Part shown: piece by piece, positions 7,687 through 14,925 of the stretch | Numbering within the stretch: position 1 is the stretch's first letter | How the letters are laid out: every line of letters starts with the position of its first letter | Assembly: GCA_002437435.1 (NCBI GenBank) | Contig: DJPV01000063.1 | Span: 1-20,286, forward strand | Length of the DNA: 20,286 bases | Origin: Lachnospiraceae bacterium UBA6403 | Lineage (GTDB): Bacteria > Bacillota > Clostridia > Lachnospirales > Lachnospiraceae | Direction of reading: 5' to 3' | Made by a program: the position numbers and the translations under genes | Notes under the pieces: generated by a model | The model's input: the letters and a program-made list of their open reading frames with translations, nothing else | Told to the model about the DNA's origin: nothing | The model's database searches: none

Positions 7687-8795
7687 TATACATTCCCTTC
7701 TTTCTGTCTGTTTCTTTCATTTAACTGTGCCATGGCATCGGTAAGCATGGCTTTTGTTACTTTATATGGATAATGAGCGACATCGGACATTTCCGGGATA
7801 CGGGTCATGGTTTCTTCCCATTCGTCTTCCGTGATCTCAATATCAGACAGTTTTACAGGAAGTTTGATCGCTTTGTTTAATGCATACACTTTTTCAAATT
7901 CATCTGTCTGACCATCTACGAGCAGAGCCAGCAGAACACCAAATCCTACAACTTCACCATGCAGATGCTTTTTTTCTATGATCGGATACTGTGTGAGCGC
8001 ATAGAATATGGCATGTGCCAGACCACTGTTGTAATCGGGCGTACAGTCTTTTGTTAAAAAGATAGAAGCAATTCCTGTGGTGACAATGATCGACAGGATG
8101 ACCTGCTCTACATCATAAGAGCAGATTCCTTTCTGGTGATCGGTAAATGCAGCAGGACCGTACATCAGAAGCGGGTCACGACACATTTTACTGATGGAAA
8201 CTCCGAGCGAAGTAAAATGTTCCAGCCGTTCGCCTCTGGATGATATGGTTGCTTCATAGTATTTGGCATAGGTATCACCGATGCCGGCCCACATATAACA
8301 GCTTGGAGCTTTGGCAATAATCTCTGTATCAATGAAAGCATGCATCGAAGGACGGATAAAGAAGTGAGGCTTTAAGAATGTTCCGTCTTCGTTGTACATA
8401 ATGGATACGGATGTACAGGCGGAGCAGTTAGATGCAATGGTTGGAAATGTAAACACCGGTTTATCATCCGGGATACACAGACATTTGACGGTATCCAGTG
8501 CTTTGCCTCCGCCAACACCAAATACCATGTCAGCTTCCTGATAAACAGGCAGTGACCGCAGGTGTTCAACTGTCTGATAGGTGCAGTCAGAGCCAAACAG
8601 TTCGGTTCCGATTATCGTGAGTTTTGTATTATTGACGGCGGTTTTTATCTTGTCAAAAGCAGCCGCAAGAGCCTTTTGTCCCCCGATGACCAGTACCGTC
8701 GTTCCGTAAGACTCGCAGACCGGGCCGATTTTGTCATAAATGGTATTGCCAATAGAATAATTTGGCAGATGAACTTCGTAATTTTCAAGTTTCAT
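7686..8795 (-). CDS. Iron-containing alcohol dehydrogenase family protein, glycerol dehydrogenase-like
   Basis: A 369-residue cytosolic oxidoreductase. The NAD(P)-binding loop FGVGGGKALDTVK is at 92-104, and FPTIASNCSACTSVSIMY at 117-134 is a GldA/HcxA-type segment. Metal ligands are Asp174 (GIGDTYAKY), His261 (GLAHAIFYAL) and His279 (KHLHGEVVGFG). Family members oxidise glycerol or reduce 2-oxo acids; the exact substrate is unknown. I set the start at 8795: MKLENYEVHLPNYSIG is where similarity to the family begins, and GGGAGAAGG stands just before it. A GTG at 8909 would give a longer frame, but that extension runs through two hairpins and a U-tract and is not coding. It is the first gene of a two-gene operon with the YkvI-like carrier. 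Confidence 0.85.
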   Translation of the reverse strand: MKLENYEVHLPNYSIGNTIYDKIGPVCESYGTTVLVIGGQKALAAAFDKIKTAVNNTKLTIIGTELFGSDCTYQTVEHLRSLPVYQEADMVFGVGGGKALDTVKCLCIPDDKPVFTFPTIASNCSACTSVSIMYNEDGTFLKPHFFIRPSMHAFIDTEIIAKAPSCYMWAGIGDTYAKYYEATISSRGERLEHFTSLGVSISKMCRDPLLMYGPAAFTDHQKGICSYDVEQVILSIIVTTGIASIFLTKDCTPDYNSGLAHAIFYALTQYPIIEKKHLHGEVVGFGVLLALLVDGQTDEFEKVYALNKAIKLPVKLSDIEITEDEWEETMTRIPEMSDVAHYPYKVTKAMLTDAMAQLNERNRQKEGNV

Positions 8796-8832
8796 GTTTG
8801 TAACCTTCTCCCTGATATAAATTAATAAAGAT

Positions 8833-8854
8833 AAAGAGTCTTTTGCGACTCTTT
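8833..8854 (-). promoter_or_regulatory. Second hairpin in the dehydrogenase leader
   Basis: AAAGAGTC/GACTCTTT forms a perfect 8-bp stem with a 6-nt loop, between the leader terminator and the ribosome site. The neighbouring segments TTTTGCA (8852-8858) and TGCAAAA (8871-8877) can also pair, and that pairing would engage the U-tract of the leader terminator, so alternative folds are possible. Confidence 0.5.
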
Positions 8855-8873
8855 TGCATCCGAGTGGAATTGC

Positions 8874-8913
8874 AAAAAAAAAGGTGCACAAACCAAACGG
8901 TTTGTACACCTTT
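8874..8913 (-). terminator. Strong intrinsic terminator inside the 5' leader of the dehydrogenase-YkvI operon
   Basis: On the minus strand AGGTGTACAAACC, loop GTTT, GGTTTGTGCACCT makes a 13-bp stem with a single mismatch, extended by three A-U pairs into a run of nine U. It points toward the dehydrogenase gene and ends about 80 nt before its ATG. No minus-strand gene lies upstream within the window for it to terminate, so premature termination of the operon's own transcript is the simplest reading. The symmetrical arms could instead, or also, be a DNA operator. Confidence 0.7.
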
Positions 8914-8929
8914 GTACATTTACTCTAAA

Positions 8930-8938
8930 AGTATAGCA
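8930..8938 (-). promoter_or_regulatory. Extended -10 promoter for the dehydrogenase-YkvI operon
   Basis: On the minus strand TGCTATACT is an extended -10 box (TGn plus TATACT); no convincing -35 is visible, as often with extended -10 promoters. Transcription would begin near 8923, placing the terminator hairpin at the very 5' end of the RNA. Confidence 0.5.
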
Positions 8939-9020
8939 CAAATTATCTAAATATGAAACAAATAAAAATTCTGTCATATATTGTACTATACCTGAATATA
9001 AGAAAGGAAGAGAGCAATTT

Positions 9021-9872
9021 ATGGCACAGTTTACAAATCAGGCACAGCTTCGCTATGGTAATTCCATAGCAAATTCCAATATTGCGGTTGGTGAGCTGTT
9101 AGAAGTGCTGTCAGCAAGCAAGACGGCAGTCAGAAAGACATATGGACAGAATGATACTGTAACGTATGTTATCACGATTGTAAATGCAGGAACTACAGCA
9201 TTTAGCGGCATTATTATCACAGATGATCTGGGCGCATATACATTTGGAGAGGGAACTCTGGTTCCGCTCACATATATTGCAGATACTGTAAAATATTATG
9301 TGAATGGTGTTCTTCAGACTGCACCTGCTGTAACAGCCGCACCATCCCTTGTGATCTCGGGGCTTACAGTTCCGGCAAATGGAGATATTACAGTTGTATA
9401 TGAGGCAGAAGTGAATGCATTTGCACCGATGGATGCAGCAGGCGCGATTACGAATACAGCAGTTGTATCTGGTGGCGGGGTTACTCCGATCACGGTAACA
9501 GAGACGATCCGTACAGAGAGTACACCGATCCTTACGATCACAAAGTCTGTAAGTCCGGTTCCTGTAACGGAAAATGGAATCCTGACCTATACGTTCCTGA
9601 TCCAGAATGCAGGAAGTGCACCCGCAGATACAGCTACGGGAGCAGTTATCACGGATACATTCAATCCTATCCTGTCAAATCTGTCTGTAACCTTTAATGG
9701 AACAGCATGGACAGAGACAACAAATTATACCTATGATGAGACAACAGGTGAGTTCTCAACTGTCGCAGGACAGATCACAGTTCCGGCAGCAACATATACA
9801 CAGGATTCTGAGACAGGAGTCTGGGTGGCAAATCCGGGGGTCAGCACTCTGGTTGTAAAGGGAACAATCTAG
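9021..9872 (+). CDS. DUF11 repeat protein without signal peptide
   Basis: A 283-residue beta-rich, Thr/Val-rich protein made of two similar units, about 27-160 and 168-283. Each has the DUF11 pattern: TVTYVITIVNAGTTAFSGIIITD in the first (described by its ends, TVTYVI and IIITD) and LTYTFLIQNAG in the second. Such domains usually occur in surface or spore-coat proteins, but here there is no signal peptide, no LPXTG motif and no membrane segment, so location is unclear. Similar stand-alone proteins beginning MAQFTNQAQL are, to my knowledge, common in clostridia and uncharacterised. AGGAAGAGAG stands before the ATG. It is monocistronic: a hairpin terminator follows and both neighbours are on the other strand. 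Confidence 0.8.
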   Translation: MAQFTNQAQLRYGNSIANSNIAVGELLEVLSASKTAVRKTYGQNDTVTYVITIVNAGTTAFSGIIITDDLGAYTFGEGTLVPLTYIADTVKYYVNGVLQTAPAVTAAPSLVISGLTVPANGDITVVYEAEVNAFAPMDAAGAITNTAVVSGGGVTPITVTETIRTESTPILTITKSVSPVPVTENGILTYTFLIQNAGSAPADTATGAVITDTFNPILSNLSVTFNGTAWTETTNYTYDETTGEFSTVAGQITVPAATYTQDSETGVWVANPGVSTLVVKGTI

Positions 9873-9940
9873 AAGTTATGAATGAATCTGGTTATTGCCG
9901 GGAAATAGTTCTGTAATTATATTTGTTTTGAAAACAAAGA

Positions 9941-9974
9941 ACGGATGCTTCTTTGTTCTGTAAGAAGCATCCGT
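9941..9974. terminator. Terminator hairpin between convergent DUF11 and regulator genes
   Basis: ACGGATGCTTCTT (9941-9953) and AAGAAGCATCCGT (9962-9974) are a perfect 13-bp stem with an 8-nt loop. Flanking A/T bases on both sides (AAAACAAAGA before, CTGTCTATAAATT after) suit a bidirectional terminator. Confidence 0.75.
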
Positions 9975-10015
9975 CTGTCTATAAATTACCCCTCATATGA
10001 AAAAGAAGTGCATCA

Positions 10016-10070
10016 CATGATAAAAATACATCAAATGATGTTTTATCAAAGGCAATTTCATTTTATCATG
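10016..10070. repeat. Inverted repeats with a shared arm downstream of the regulator gene
   Basis: CATGATAAAA (10016-10025) can pair with TTTTATCATG (10061-10070) over 10 bp, or its inner TGATAAAA with TTTTATCA (10041-10048), closing on CATCAAATGATG (10029-10040). The two folds exclude each other. It lies just after the stop of the minus-strand regulator and may be part of its terminator; no clear U-tract is present. Confidence 0.4.
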
Positions 10071-10098
10071 ATAATGTGTTGAAAACCAGAAGTGGCAT

Positions 10099-11574
10099 TT
10101 ATAAAGTTTGATCTGCCACTCTGTTTTTATTTTCAGATATCAGTTTTTGAATCTCCTGTTTTACATAGTGTTTATCCAAAATATAATCATTAAAATCCAC
10201 AGAATGAAAGGTATATGTTAATGCTTGAATAATATCGGGATCGGATACACAGATAATAAAATCCAGTTCCTTATTTGGAACAAGTAAGGCATATTTATCC
10301 GGGTATAAAAGAAATGCCCAGTTATCCGATACCGGAATCTTCCTGGTGTCAAGAACGAAGAGGTTACTGTCAAGCCGCGATTTTAATTGTTCAAGAGCAT
10401 TTATAATGTCTGAGGTATCAGGTTCTACATAGAAACCGGATTCGGAGATCACATGACTTTTTGCAAATTCCCGGATGCCATCCAGAGTGATGCCTTCGCT
10501 GGCATTCATTTGCTGCATAAAATGGAAATGTTGTTTTAATGTATCTCTGAAATTTTCGGGAATATATTTTTCAACCAGATCATCTGTGACCATCAGACAG
10601 GCACCGGGATGCTTCTGGATAAAGATCACTTCTTCCGCAGGAATTGATCTGGCCTGAAACTGTGGAAGATCCTTCTGGCTGAAGCTTGATAGAAAAGGTT
10701 CTGCATGATCAAATACAGAATGAAATTCTTCCTTCATAAAACCGATCAGGGATGAATCTGTCAGAAGGCAGCCCTTGCTCGCATTTGCATTTAACAGCAG
10801 ACAGGCATCATCTGTTATGATGTAGAAAGGAAAAAGTACCCCGGAGTTTTTGCTGACTCTTTGTTCATTGGAATAATAGTAAATGTTATAGGTGATATTA
10901 GTTTCTTTCGCAAGAACTGATTCTAACAGGAAGGCAAATCCATCCAGCTTTTCCGTGATGTCATTTGGATTTTTTGTTTGAAAGTGCAATATCTGGGAAA
11001 CAGTTGCATTTTGAAATTTCCCTGATACAATCAATGGCCGCATGGTGGCAAACAGTTTGATCCGTGATGACAAGTCAAATGGAAGTGATACCTGTAAATG
11101 ATTGTTTTCTTTTTGACTGGCCTGTATTAAGAATTTTGTCAGTCCACTGATGATCTCATCCGTAGATTGGTAAAGTATAGTTCCTGTTGGTATTTTGGAC
11201 TGGCCTGTATCAACCAGATGATTTGGCTGTTTGTCTTGTAATTCCTGCAATATAGAATGTGTCTGGCGGTTAGGTGATTCTGCATCAATAGTTGGAGAAC
11301 CAATGATATTCAGACATTTTTCTGTGAATTTCAGATAATGATAATTGGTTTCACCCAGACGCTCCAGATAAAAAGCATCATATAAAGCCATCTCATCGGC
11401 AGCCGATATGTCAAGCAGGTGAATAATATTTGTAATCTGATCTTTAGTTGGAATACGTTTGCCGCTTAAGATCTGGTAGAAACTTGAACGGTCGATCCCG
11501 GTTTCATTGATCAGAGAATTTTTGGTTACAGATTGTGAATCTATAATAGAATTTAATAATTTATGAAAAGACAT
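10099..11574 (-). CDS. Large helix-turn-helix (XRE-like) regulator of unknown effector
   Basis: A 491-residue protein. Residues 1-60 form a helix-turn-helix unit (SVTKNSLINETGIDRSSFYQ, then ILSGKRIPTKDQ) like XRE-family DNA-binding domains. The remaining ~430 residues match no domain I recognise; they contain blocks such as GFYVEPDTSDII and NWAFLLYPDKYALLVPN, and no membrane segment. Many clostridial regulators have this plan: short HTH plus a long sensor part. It is divergent from the metNIQ operon, so control of metNIQ or of itself is possible but not shown. The ATG at 11574 has no good ribosome site nearby; an AGGAGG on the minus strand (11644-11649) lies about 70 nt upstream without a suitable start codon. 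Confidence 0.75.
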   Translation of the reverse strand: MSFHKLLNSIIDSQSVTKNSLINETGIDRSSFYQILSGKRIPTKDQITNIIHLLDISAADEMALYDAFYLERLGETNYHYLKFTEKCLNIIGSPTIDAESPNRQTHSILQELQDKQPNHLVDTGQSKIPTGTILYQSTDEIISGLTKFLIQASQKENNHLQVSLPFDLSSRIKLFATMRPLIVSGKFQNATVSQILHFQTKNPNDITEKLDGFAFLLESVLAKETNITYNIYYYSNEQRVSKNSGVLFPFYIITDDACLLLNANASKGCLLTDSSLIGFMKEEFHSVFDHAEPFLSSFSQKDLPQFQARSIPAEEVIFIQKHPGACLMVTDDLVEKYIPENFRDTLKQHFHFMQQMNASEGITLDGIREFAKSHVISESGFYVEPDTSDIINALEQLKSRLDSNLFVLDTRKIPVSDNWAFLLYPDKYALLVPNKELDFIICVSDPDIIQALTYTFHSVDFNDYILDKHYVKQEIQKLISENKNRVADQTL

Positions 11575-11673
11575 GCAGATATACCGACATTAACTTCAGA
11601 TTAGTAAAACTCAGGAAGTAAATATGTAATGTTAAGCCGATCTTCCTCCTAACAATATTATTTGCAAATATAT

Positions 11674-11702
11674 AGTTTAACTGAAAGATATTTGCGTGTC
11701 AA
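11674..11702 (-). promoter_or_regulatory. SigA-type promoter for the HTH regulator
   Basis: On the minus strand TTGACA (11697-11702), 17-bp spacer, TAAACT (11674-11679). The -35 is perfect and the -10 matches 4 of 6. The transcript would have a leader of roughly 90 nt. Confidence 0.6.
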
Positions 11703-11768
11703 GTTATAAAGGTGGGGCTGGGAGAAAACAAGATCCGGAAGCAAAAAATCATACTGTAAATATGTTGA

Positions 11769-11785
11769 TATAAGTAAAACTTATA
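11769..11785. promoter_or_regulatory. Inverted repeat in the regulator-metNIQ intergenic region
   Basis: TATAAGT, AAA, ACTTATA: perfect 7-bp arms, 44 bp before the metNIQ -35 box. It could be a protein-binding site; the factor is unknown. Apart from this and the features listed, 11575-11828 shows no gene. Confidence 0.4.
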
Positions 11786-11800
11786 GCCAGTCAAACGCAT

Positions 11801-11821
11801 ATCCTATAACTTAAATAGGAT
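11801..11821. promoter_or_regulatory. Candidate operator immediately upstream of the metNIQ promoter
   Basis: ATCCTAT, 7 nt, ATAGGAT: perfect 7-bp arms ending 7 bp before the -35 box. Position is right for an activator or for a repressor overlapping polymerase contacts. The divergent HTH protein is one candidate; no assignment can be made from sequence. Confidence 0.5.
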
Positions 11822-11828
11822 TTAATGG

Positions 11829-11857
11829 TTGACAACCGGAAAAATGGACGCTATAAT
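11829..11857 (+). promoter_or_regulatory. Consensus SigA promoter of the metNIQ leader
   Basis: TTGACA (11829-11834), exactly 17 bp, TATAAT (11852-11857): a perfect consensus promoter. Transcription should begin near 11864, giving a leader of about 360 nt before metN. Such a strong promoter implies that control acts after initiation, which fits the attenuator downstream. Confidence 0.9.
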
Positions 11858-11958
11858 CATGAAACATGAAAGGAACAAAACAGACAAAACATATCAACAT
11901 AGTATGAAATGTTCCTGAGGATAAATAACAAAGAATTCATAAGAAGGAGGATAAGCAT

Positions 11959-12060
11959 ATGGGCTCAGAAAGAATCATGACAACTACAAAGAACAACATG
12001 TGTTGCTGCCAGATGATGTGTGATTGTATGGCTTTTATTTCATATGCTTTGAACACCTGA
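11959..12060 (+). CDS. Cys/Met-rich leader peptide of the metNIQ operon
   Basis: A 33-codon ORF, ATG to TGA. AGGAGG (11945-11950) stands 8 nt before the ATG, an ideal site. Codons 14-24 encode MCCCQMMCDCM: four Met and five Cys in eleven residues (11998-12030), a run very unlikely by chance. Two more Met codons are at 1 and 7. The last codons, up to the TGA at 12058, overlap bases that can pair downstream, and the antiterminator begins at the base after the stop. It has the features of a regulatory leader peptide whose translation reports the supply of charged Cys- and Met-tRNA. The product itself probably has no other role. Being short, it would be missed by usual gene callers. Confidence 0.8.
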   Translation: MGSERIMTTTKNNMCCCQMMCDCMAFISYALNT

Positions 12061-12097
12061 TTTGTTAGATATATAGTATTGATTATCATATAACAAA
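12061..12097 (+). promoter_or_regulatory. Predicted antiterminator hairpin of the metNIQ attenuator
   Basis: TTTGTTA (12061-12067) pairs with TAACAAA (12091-12097); the stem continues with GATA (12068-12071) and TATC (12084-12087) after a 3-nt bulge. It takes up the 5' base of the terminator stem, so the two cannot form together. Its left arm begins directly after the leader stop codon, so a terminating ribosome would cover it. In addition CATATGCTT (12041-12049), inside the leader ORF, is perfectly complementary to AAGCATATG (12111-12119) in the terminator loop and upper stem. Confidence 0.65.
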
Positions 12098-12137
12098 GGG
12101 CAGTTGTCATAAGCATATGGTGACTGCCTTTTGTTAT
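12090..12137 (+). terminator. Attenuator terminator upstream of metN
   Basis: Bases 12090-12110 pair with 12117-12137 in a 21-bp stem with a 6-nt loop (AAGCAT); four of the pairs are G-U. The G/C part GGGCAG/CTGCC is followed by TTTTGTTAT, an acceptable U-rich release tract. It lies between the leader ORF and metN (ATG 12223), with no gene before it other than the leader. Confidence 0.75.
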
Positions 12138-12222
12138 GCGGCAGGATGGCATTTATTGCATGGATGGAGTAGAAGCCAGTCTGATTCATATTGTGAAAAA
12201 GATTTGAAAGGAAGAGAGAAAT

Positions 12223-13287
12223 ATGGCAATCATTCAGATCGAACATGTATCTAAGACGTTTCAGACCAAAGACGGAACGATCGATGCATTAAAGGATGTA
12301 TCACTGAATATTGAAGCCGGAGATATTTACGGAATCATCGGAATGTCCGGTGCAGGAAAAAGTACCCTGGTACGATGTATCAATCATATAGAAGTACCTA
12401 CATCGGGAACAGTTGTGGTACAGGATAAGGAGCTTGGAGGTCTGTCAGACAAGGAACTTCGTAAACAGAGAGAACATATCGGTATGATCTTCCAGCATTT
12501 TAATCTGCTGATGCAGAAATCGGTTCTCGATAATGTATGTTTTCCACTGTTCATTCAGGGAAAATCAAAAGCAGAGGCAAGAAAGAAAGCATATGAGTTG
12601 TTAGAGATCGTTGGGTTGCGGGATCGTGCAAAAGCATATCCGTCACAGTTGTCCGGTGGACAGAAGCAGAGAGTGGCGATTGCCAGAGCACTTGCATCCG
12701 ATCCACAGATTCTGCTTTGTGATGAGGCAACCAGTGCGCTGGATCCACAGACGACATCATCGATCCTGGAACTGTTAAAGGATATCAATCAGCGGTTTGG
12801 AATTACGATCGTTGTTATCACTCACCAGATGGCAGTTGTTCGAGAGATCTGTAATCAGGTAGCGATCATGAAGGATGGTCAGGTGGTTGAGCATGGCAGA
12901 ACGATTGATATTTTCAATCATCCGAAGTCAGAAGTAGCCAGAGAGCTGTTACAGAAGGACGAAGGAAATGTTGCCGAACAGGAACTGCTAAAGACCACTG
13001 ACAGCATAAAGAATGGAACCAGAATCCGAATCGTATATACAGAAAATTCAGCATTTGAACCGGTAATTGCAAATATGATCCTGACATTTAAAGAGCCGGT
13101 CAATATCTTAAAAGCATCGACTAAGAATGTCGGAGGCGTGGCAAAGGGTGAAATGATACTTGAGCTTCCGAAGGATTCTGTAAATGTTGCCGCGATGGAA
13201 CAGTACCTGAAAGAACATGGGCTGGAACTTGAGGAATTAAGTGATAATGTGAATGGAGGTGAGGAACATGTGGACGGAACAAATTAG
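12223..13287 (+). CDS. metN: Methionine ABC transporter ATP-binding protein
   Basis: A 354-residue ATPase. Walker A GMSGAGKST is near residue 40, the Q-loop is in MIFQHFNLL, the signature LSGGQKQRVAIARAL is near 143 and Walker B ILLCDEATSALD follows, then the switch histidine in VVITHQM. After about residue 265 comes a NIL domain, the C-terminal regulatory domain of MetN that binds methionine and inhibits transport in characterised homologues. With MetI and MetQ it forms the importer for methionine; some relatives also take D-methionine or other sulfur compounds. AAGGAAGAGAG stands before the ATG. First structural gene after the attenuator; metI overlaps its 3' end by 20 nt. Confidence 0.95.
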   Translation: MAIIQIEHVSKTFQTKDGTIDALKDVSLNIEAGDIYGIIGMSGAGKSTLVRCINHIEVPTSGTVVVQDKELGGLSDKELRKQREHIGMIFQHFNLLMQKSVLDNVCFPLFIQGKSKAEARKKAYELLEIVGLRDRAKAYPSQLSGGQKQRVAIARALASDPQILLCDEATSALDPQTTSSILELLKDINQRFGITIVVITHQMAVVREICNQVAIMKDGQVVEHGRTIDIFNHPKSEVARELLQKDEGNVAEQELLKTTDSIKNGTRIRIVYTENSAFEPVIANMILTFKEPVNILKASTKNVGGVAKGEMILELPKDSVNVAAMEQYLKEHGLELEELSDNVNGGEEHVDGTN

Positions 13288-13930
13288 AGAAATGATCTTA
13301 AACGGTATCTTAGAGACGCTTTATATGACAGTTGTTTCTACACTGTTTGGATATGTATTCGGACTTCCGATGGGCGTGCTCCTCTGTATCAGCGATAAAG
13401 ATGGACTGAAACCGCATCCGGTTTTGTATAAGATCCTTGATTTTATCGCAAATATCGTTCGAAGCGTACCATTCCTGATCCTGTTGATCTTACTGATCCC
13501 ATTTACCAGATTCCTTCTCGGTAAGAGTTACGGATCAACAGCAACGATCGTACCACTTACAGTAGCAGCCATTCCATTTATTGCAAGAATGGTAGAGTCA
13601 TCCTTGAAGGAAGTTGACAATGGAGTTGTTGAGGCTGCCCGTGCGATGGGTGCAGGAACGATGCGGGTCATCCTTCGGGTACTCCTTGTTGAAGCAAGAA
13701 CTTCGCTGATCACCGGAGCAACGATCGCGATCGGAACCATTCTTGGTTATTCTGCGATGGCAGGTGCAGTCGGAGGTGGTGGACTTGGTGATATCGCAGT
13801 CCGCTATGGATATTACAGATATCAGACAGACATCATGATCGTGACAGTTATCTTACTGATCGTGATTGTTCAGGTCTTCCAGTCAGTCGGAATGCTGATC
13901 GCAAACCGATTAGACCGGAGAAAATCATAA
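13268..13930 (+). CDS. metI: Methionine ABC transporter permease
   Basis: A 220-residue permease with five hydrophobic segments, the usual size for MetI. The cytoplasmic EAA-type loop reads EAARAMGAGTMRVILRVLL, and SAMAGAVGGGGLGDIAVRYGY is the typical MetI stretch. The start at 13268 (MWTEQIREM) is preferred over 13253 because GGAGGTGAGG stands right before it. It lies within the end of metN (20-nt overlap), which couples translation. It makes the membrane channel driven by MetN and fed by MetQ. Confidence 0.93.
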   Translation: MWTEQIREMILNGILETLYMTVVSTLFGYVFGLPMGVLLCISDKDGLKPHPVLYKILDFIANIVRSVPFLILLILLIPFTRFLLGKSYGSTATIVPLTVAAIPFIARMVESSLKEVDNGVVEAARAMGAGTMRVILRVLLVEARTSLITGATIAIGTILGYSAMAGAVGGGGLGDIAVRYGYYRYQTDIMIVTVILLIVIVQVFQSVGMLIANRLDRRKS

Positions 13931-14075
13931 TCAGATAACCCCTGACGATGACAGCCGGATAAGTACCGGATCGTTATTGGCGGTTTACAAACAGATGTCA
14001 GGAAAGTGCACACCGGACATCCAATATATAAAATGAAAGTAAAAAAGGAAAAATAAAGAAAGCGAGGAATCTTCC

Positions 14076-14918
14076 ATGAAAAAGACATTTAAGAAATTAT
14101 TAGCACTTACATTAACAGGCGTATTAGTAGCAGGAGCCCTTTCAGGCTGCGGCAAGAAAGAAGATAAAGACAGCAAATCAGATTCAAAGACAATTACAGT
14201 TGCAGCATCTGCAACACCACATGCTGAAATCCTTGAATATGCAAAGAAGGCATTAAAGGAAAAAGGATATGATCTTCAGGTTACAGTATTTGATGATTAT
14301 GTAAAGCCAAACGAGGTTGTAGAAAGCGGCGAGTTTGATGCAAACTACTTCCAGCATGTTCCATACCTTGAGAGCTTCAATGAAGAAAAAGGTACACACC
14401 TTGTAGTAGCCGGTAAGATCCATTATGAGCCATTCGGTATCTATCCGGGTACAAAGAAGAGCTTAGACGAGATCGCTGATGGTGATTCTATCGCAGTTCC
14501 AAATGATACAACAAACGAAGCAAGAGCCCTTCTGTTATTACAGGATAACGGAATCATCAAGTTAAAGGATGGTGCAGGTATCAATGCAACAGTAAATGAT
14601 ATTGAAGAAAATCCACACAATGTACAGATCGTTGAGCTTGAGGCAGCACAGGTTGCCAGAGTTGTAAACGAGACAGCATTTGTCGTTTTAAATGGTAACT
14701 ATGCACTTGCAGCAGGTTTCTCAGTAGGAAAAGATGCTCTTGCATATGAGCAGAATGATTCAGAGGCAGCCAAGACTTATGTAAACGTTATCGCTGTTAA
14801 GGAAGGCAACGAAAACAACGAAGCAATCAAGGCACTCGTTGACGTTTTAAAGTCTGACGACGTTAAGAACTACATCAAGGAAACTTACGATGGAGCAGTT
14901 CTTCCATACGAGGAGTAA
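14076..14918 (+). CDS. metQ: Methionine-binding lipoprotein (NlpA family)
   Basis: A 280-residue lipoprotein. The signal peptide has KK near the start, a hydrophobic core and the lipobox LSGC with lipidated Cys25, followed by a charged flexible linker (GKKEDKDSKSDSK). The mature part begins TITVAASATPHAEILEY, the NlpA/MetQ opening, and keeps the ligand-site region ANYFQHVPYLESF and VPNDTTNEARALLLL. It captures methionine outside the membrane for MetNI. Separation from metI is 145 bp; a short hairpin there (CCGGATAAGTACCGG region) may adjust the relative amount. GAGGAA precedes the ATG. Codon choice is more biased than in neighbours, as expected for the most abundant subunit. Confidence 0.95.
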   Translation: MKKTFKKLLALTLTGVLVAGALSGCGKKEDKDSKSDSKTITVAASATPHAEILEYAKKALKEKGYDLQVTVFDDYVKPNEVVESGEFDANYFQHVPYLESFNEEKGTHLVVAGKIHYEPFGIYPGTKKSLDEIADGDSIAVPNDTTNEARALLLLQDNGIIKLKDGAGINATVNDIEENPHNVQIVELEAAQVARVVNETAFVVLNGNYALAAGFSVGKDALAYEQNDSEAAKTYVNVIAVKEGNENNEAIKALVDVLKSDDVKNYIKETYDGAVLPYEE

Positions 14919-14925
14919 GCCGCTC

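Noticed and set aside
8796..8909. In-frame extension of the iron-type dehydrogenase to a GTG at 8909
   Set aside because: The extra 38 residues are translated from the terminator stem, its U-tract and a second hairpin; family similarity and a good ribosome site both begin at 8795.
11864..12222. SAM riboswitch or T-box in the metNIQ leader
   Set aside because: I looked for the S-box core and for the T-box AGGGTGGNACCGCG element and found neither; the leader peptide and paired hairpins account for the space.
11937..12246. Minus-strand ORFs overlapping the metNIQ leader
   Set aside because: They read through both hairpins, have no ribosome site and no recognisable product; the plus-strand leader ORF explains the region better.
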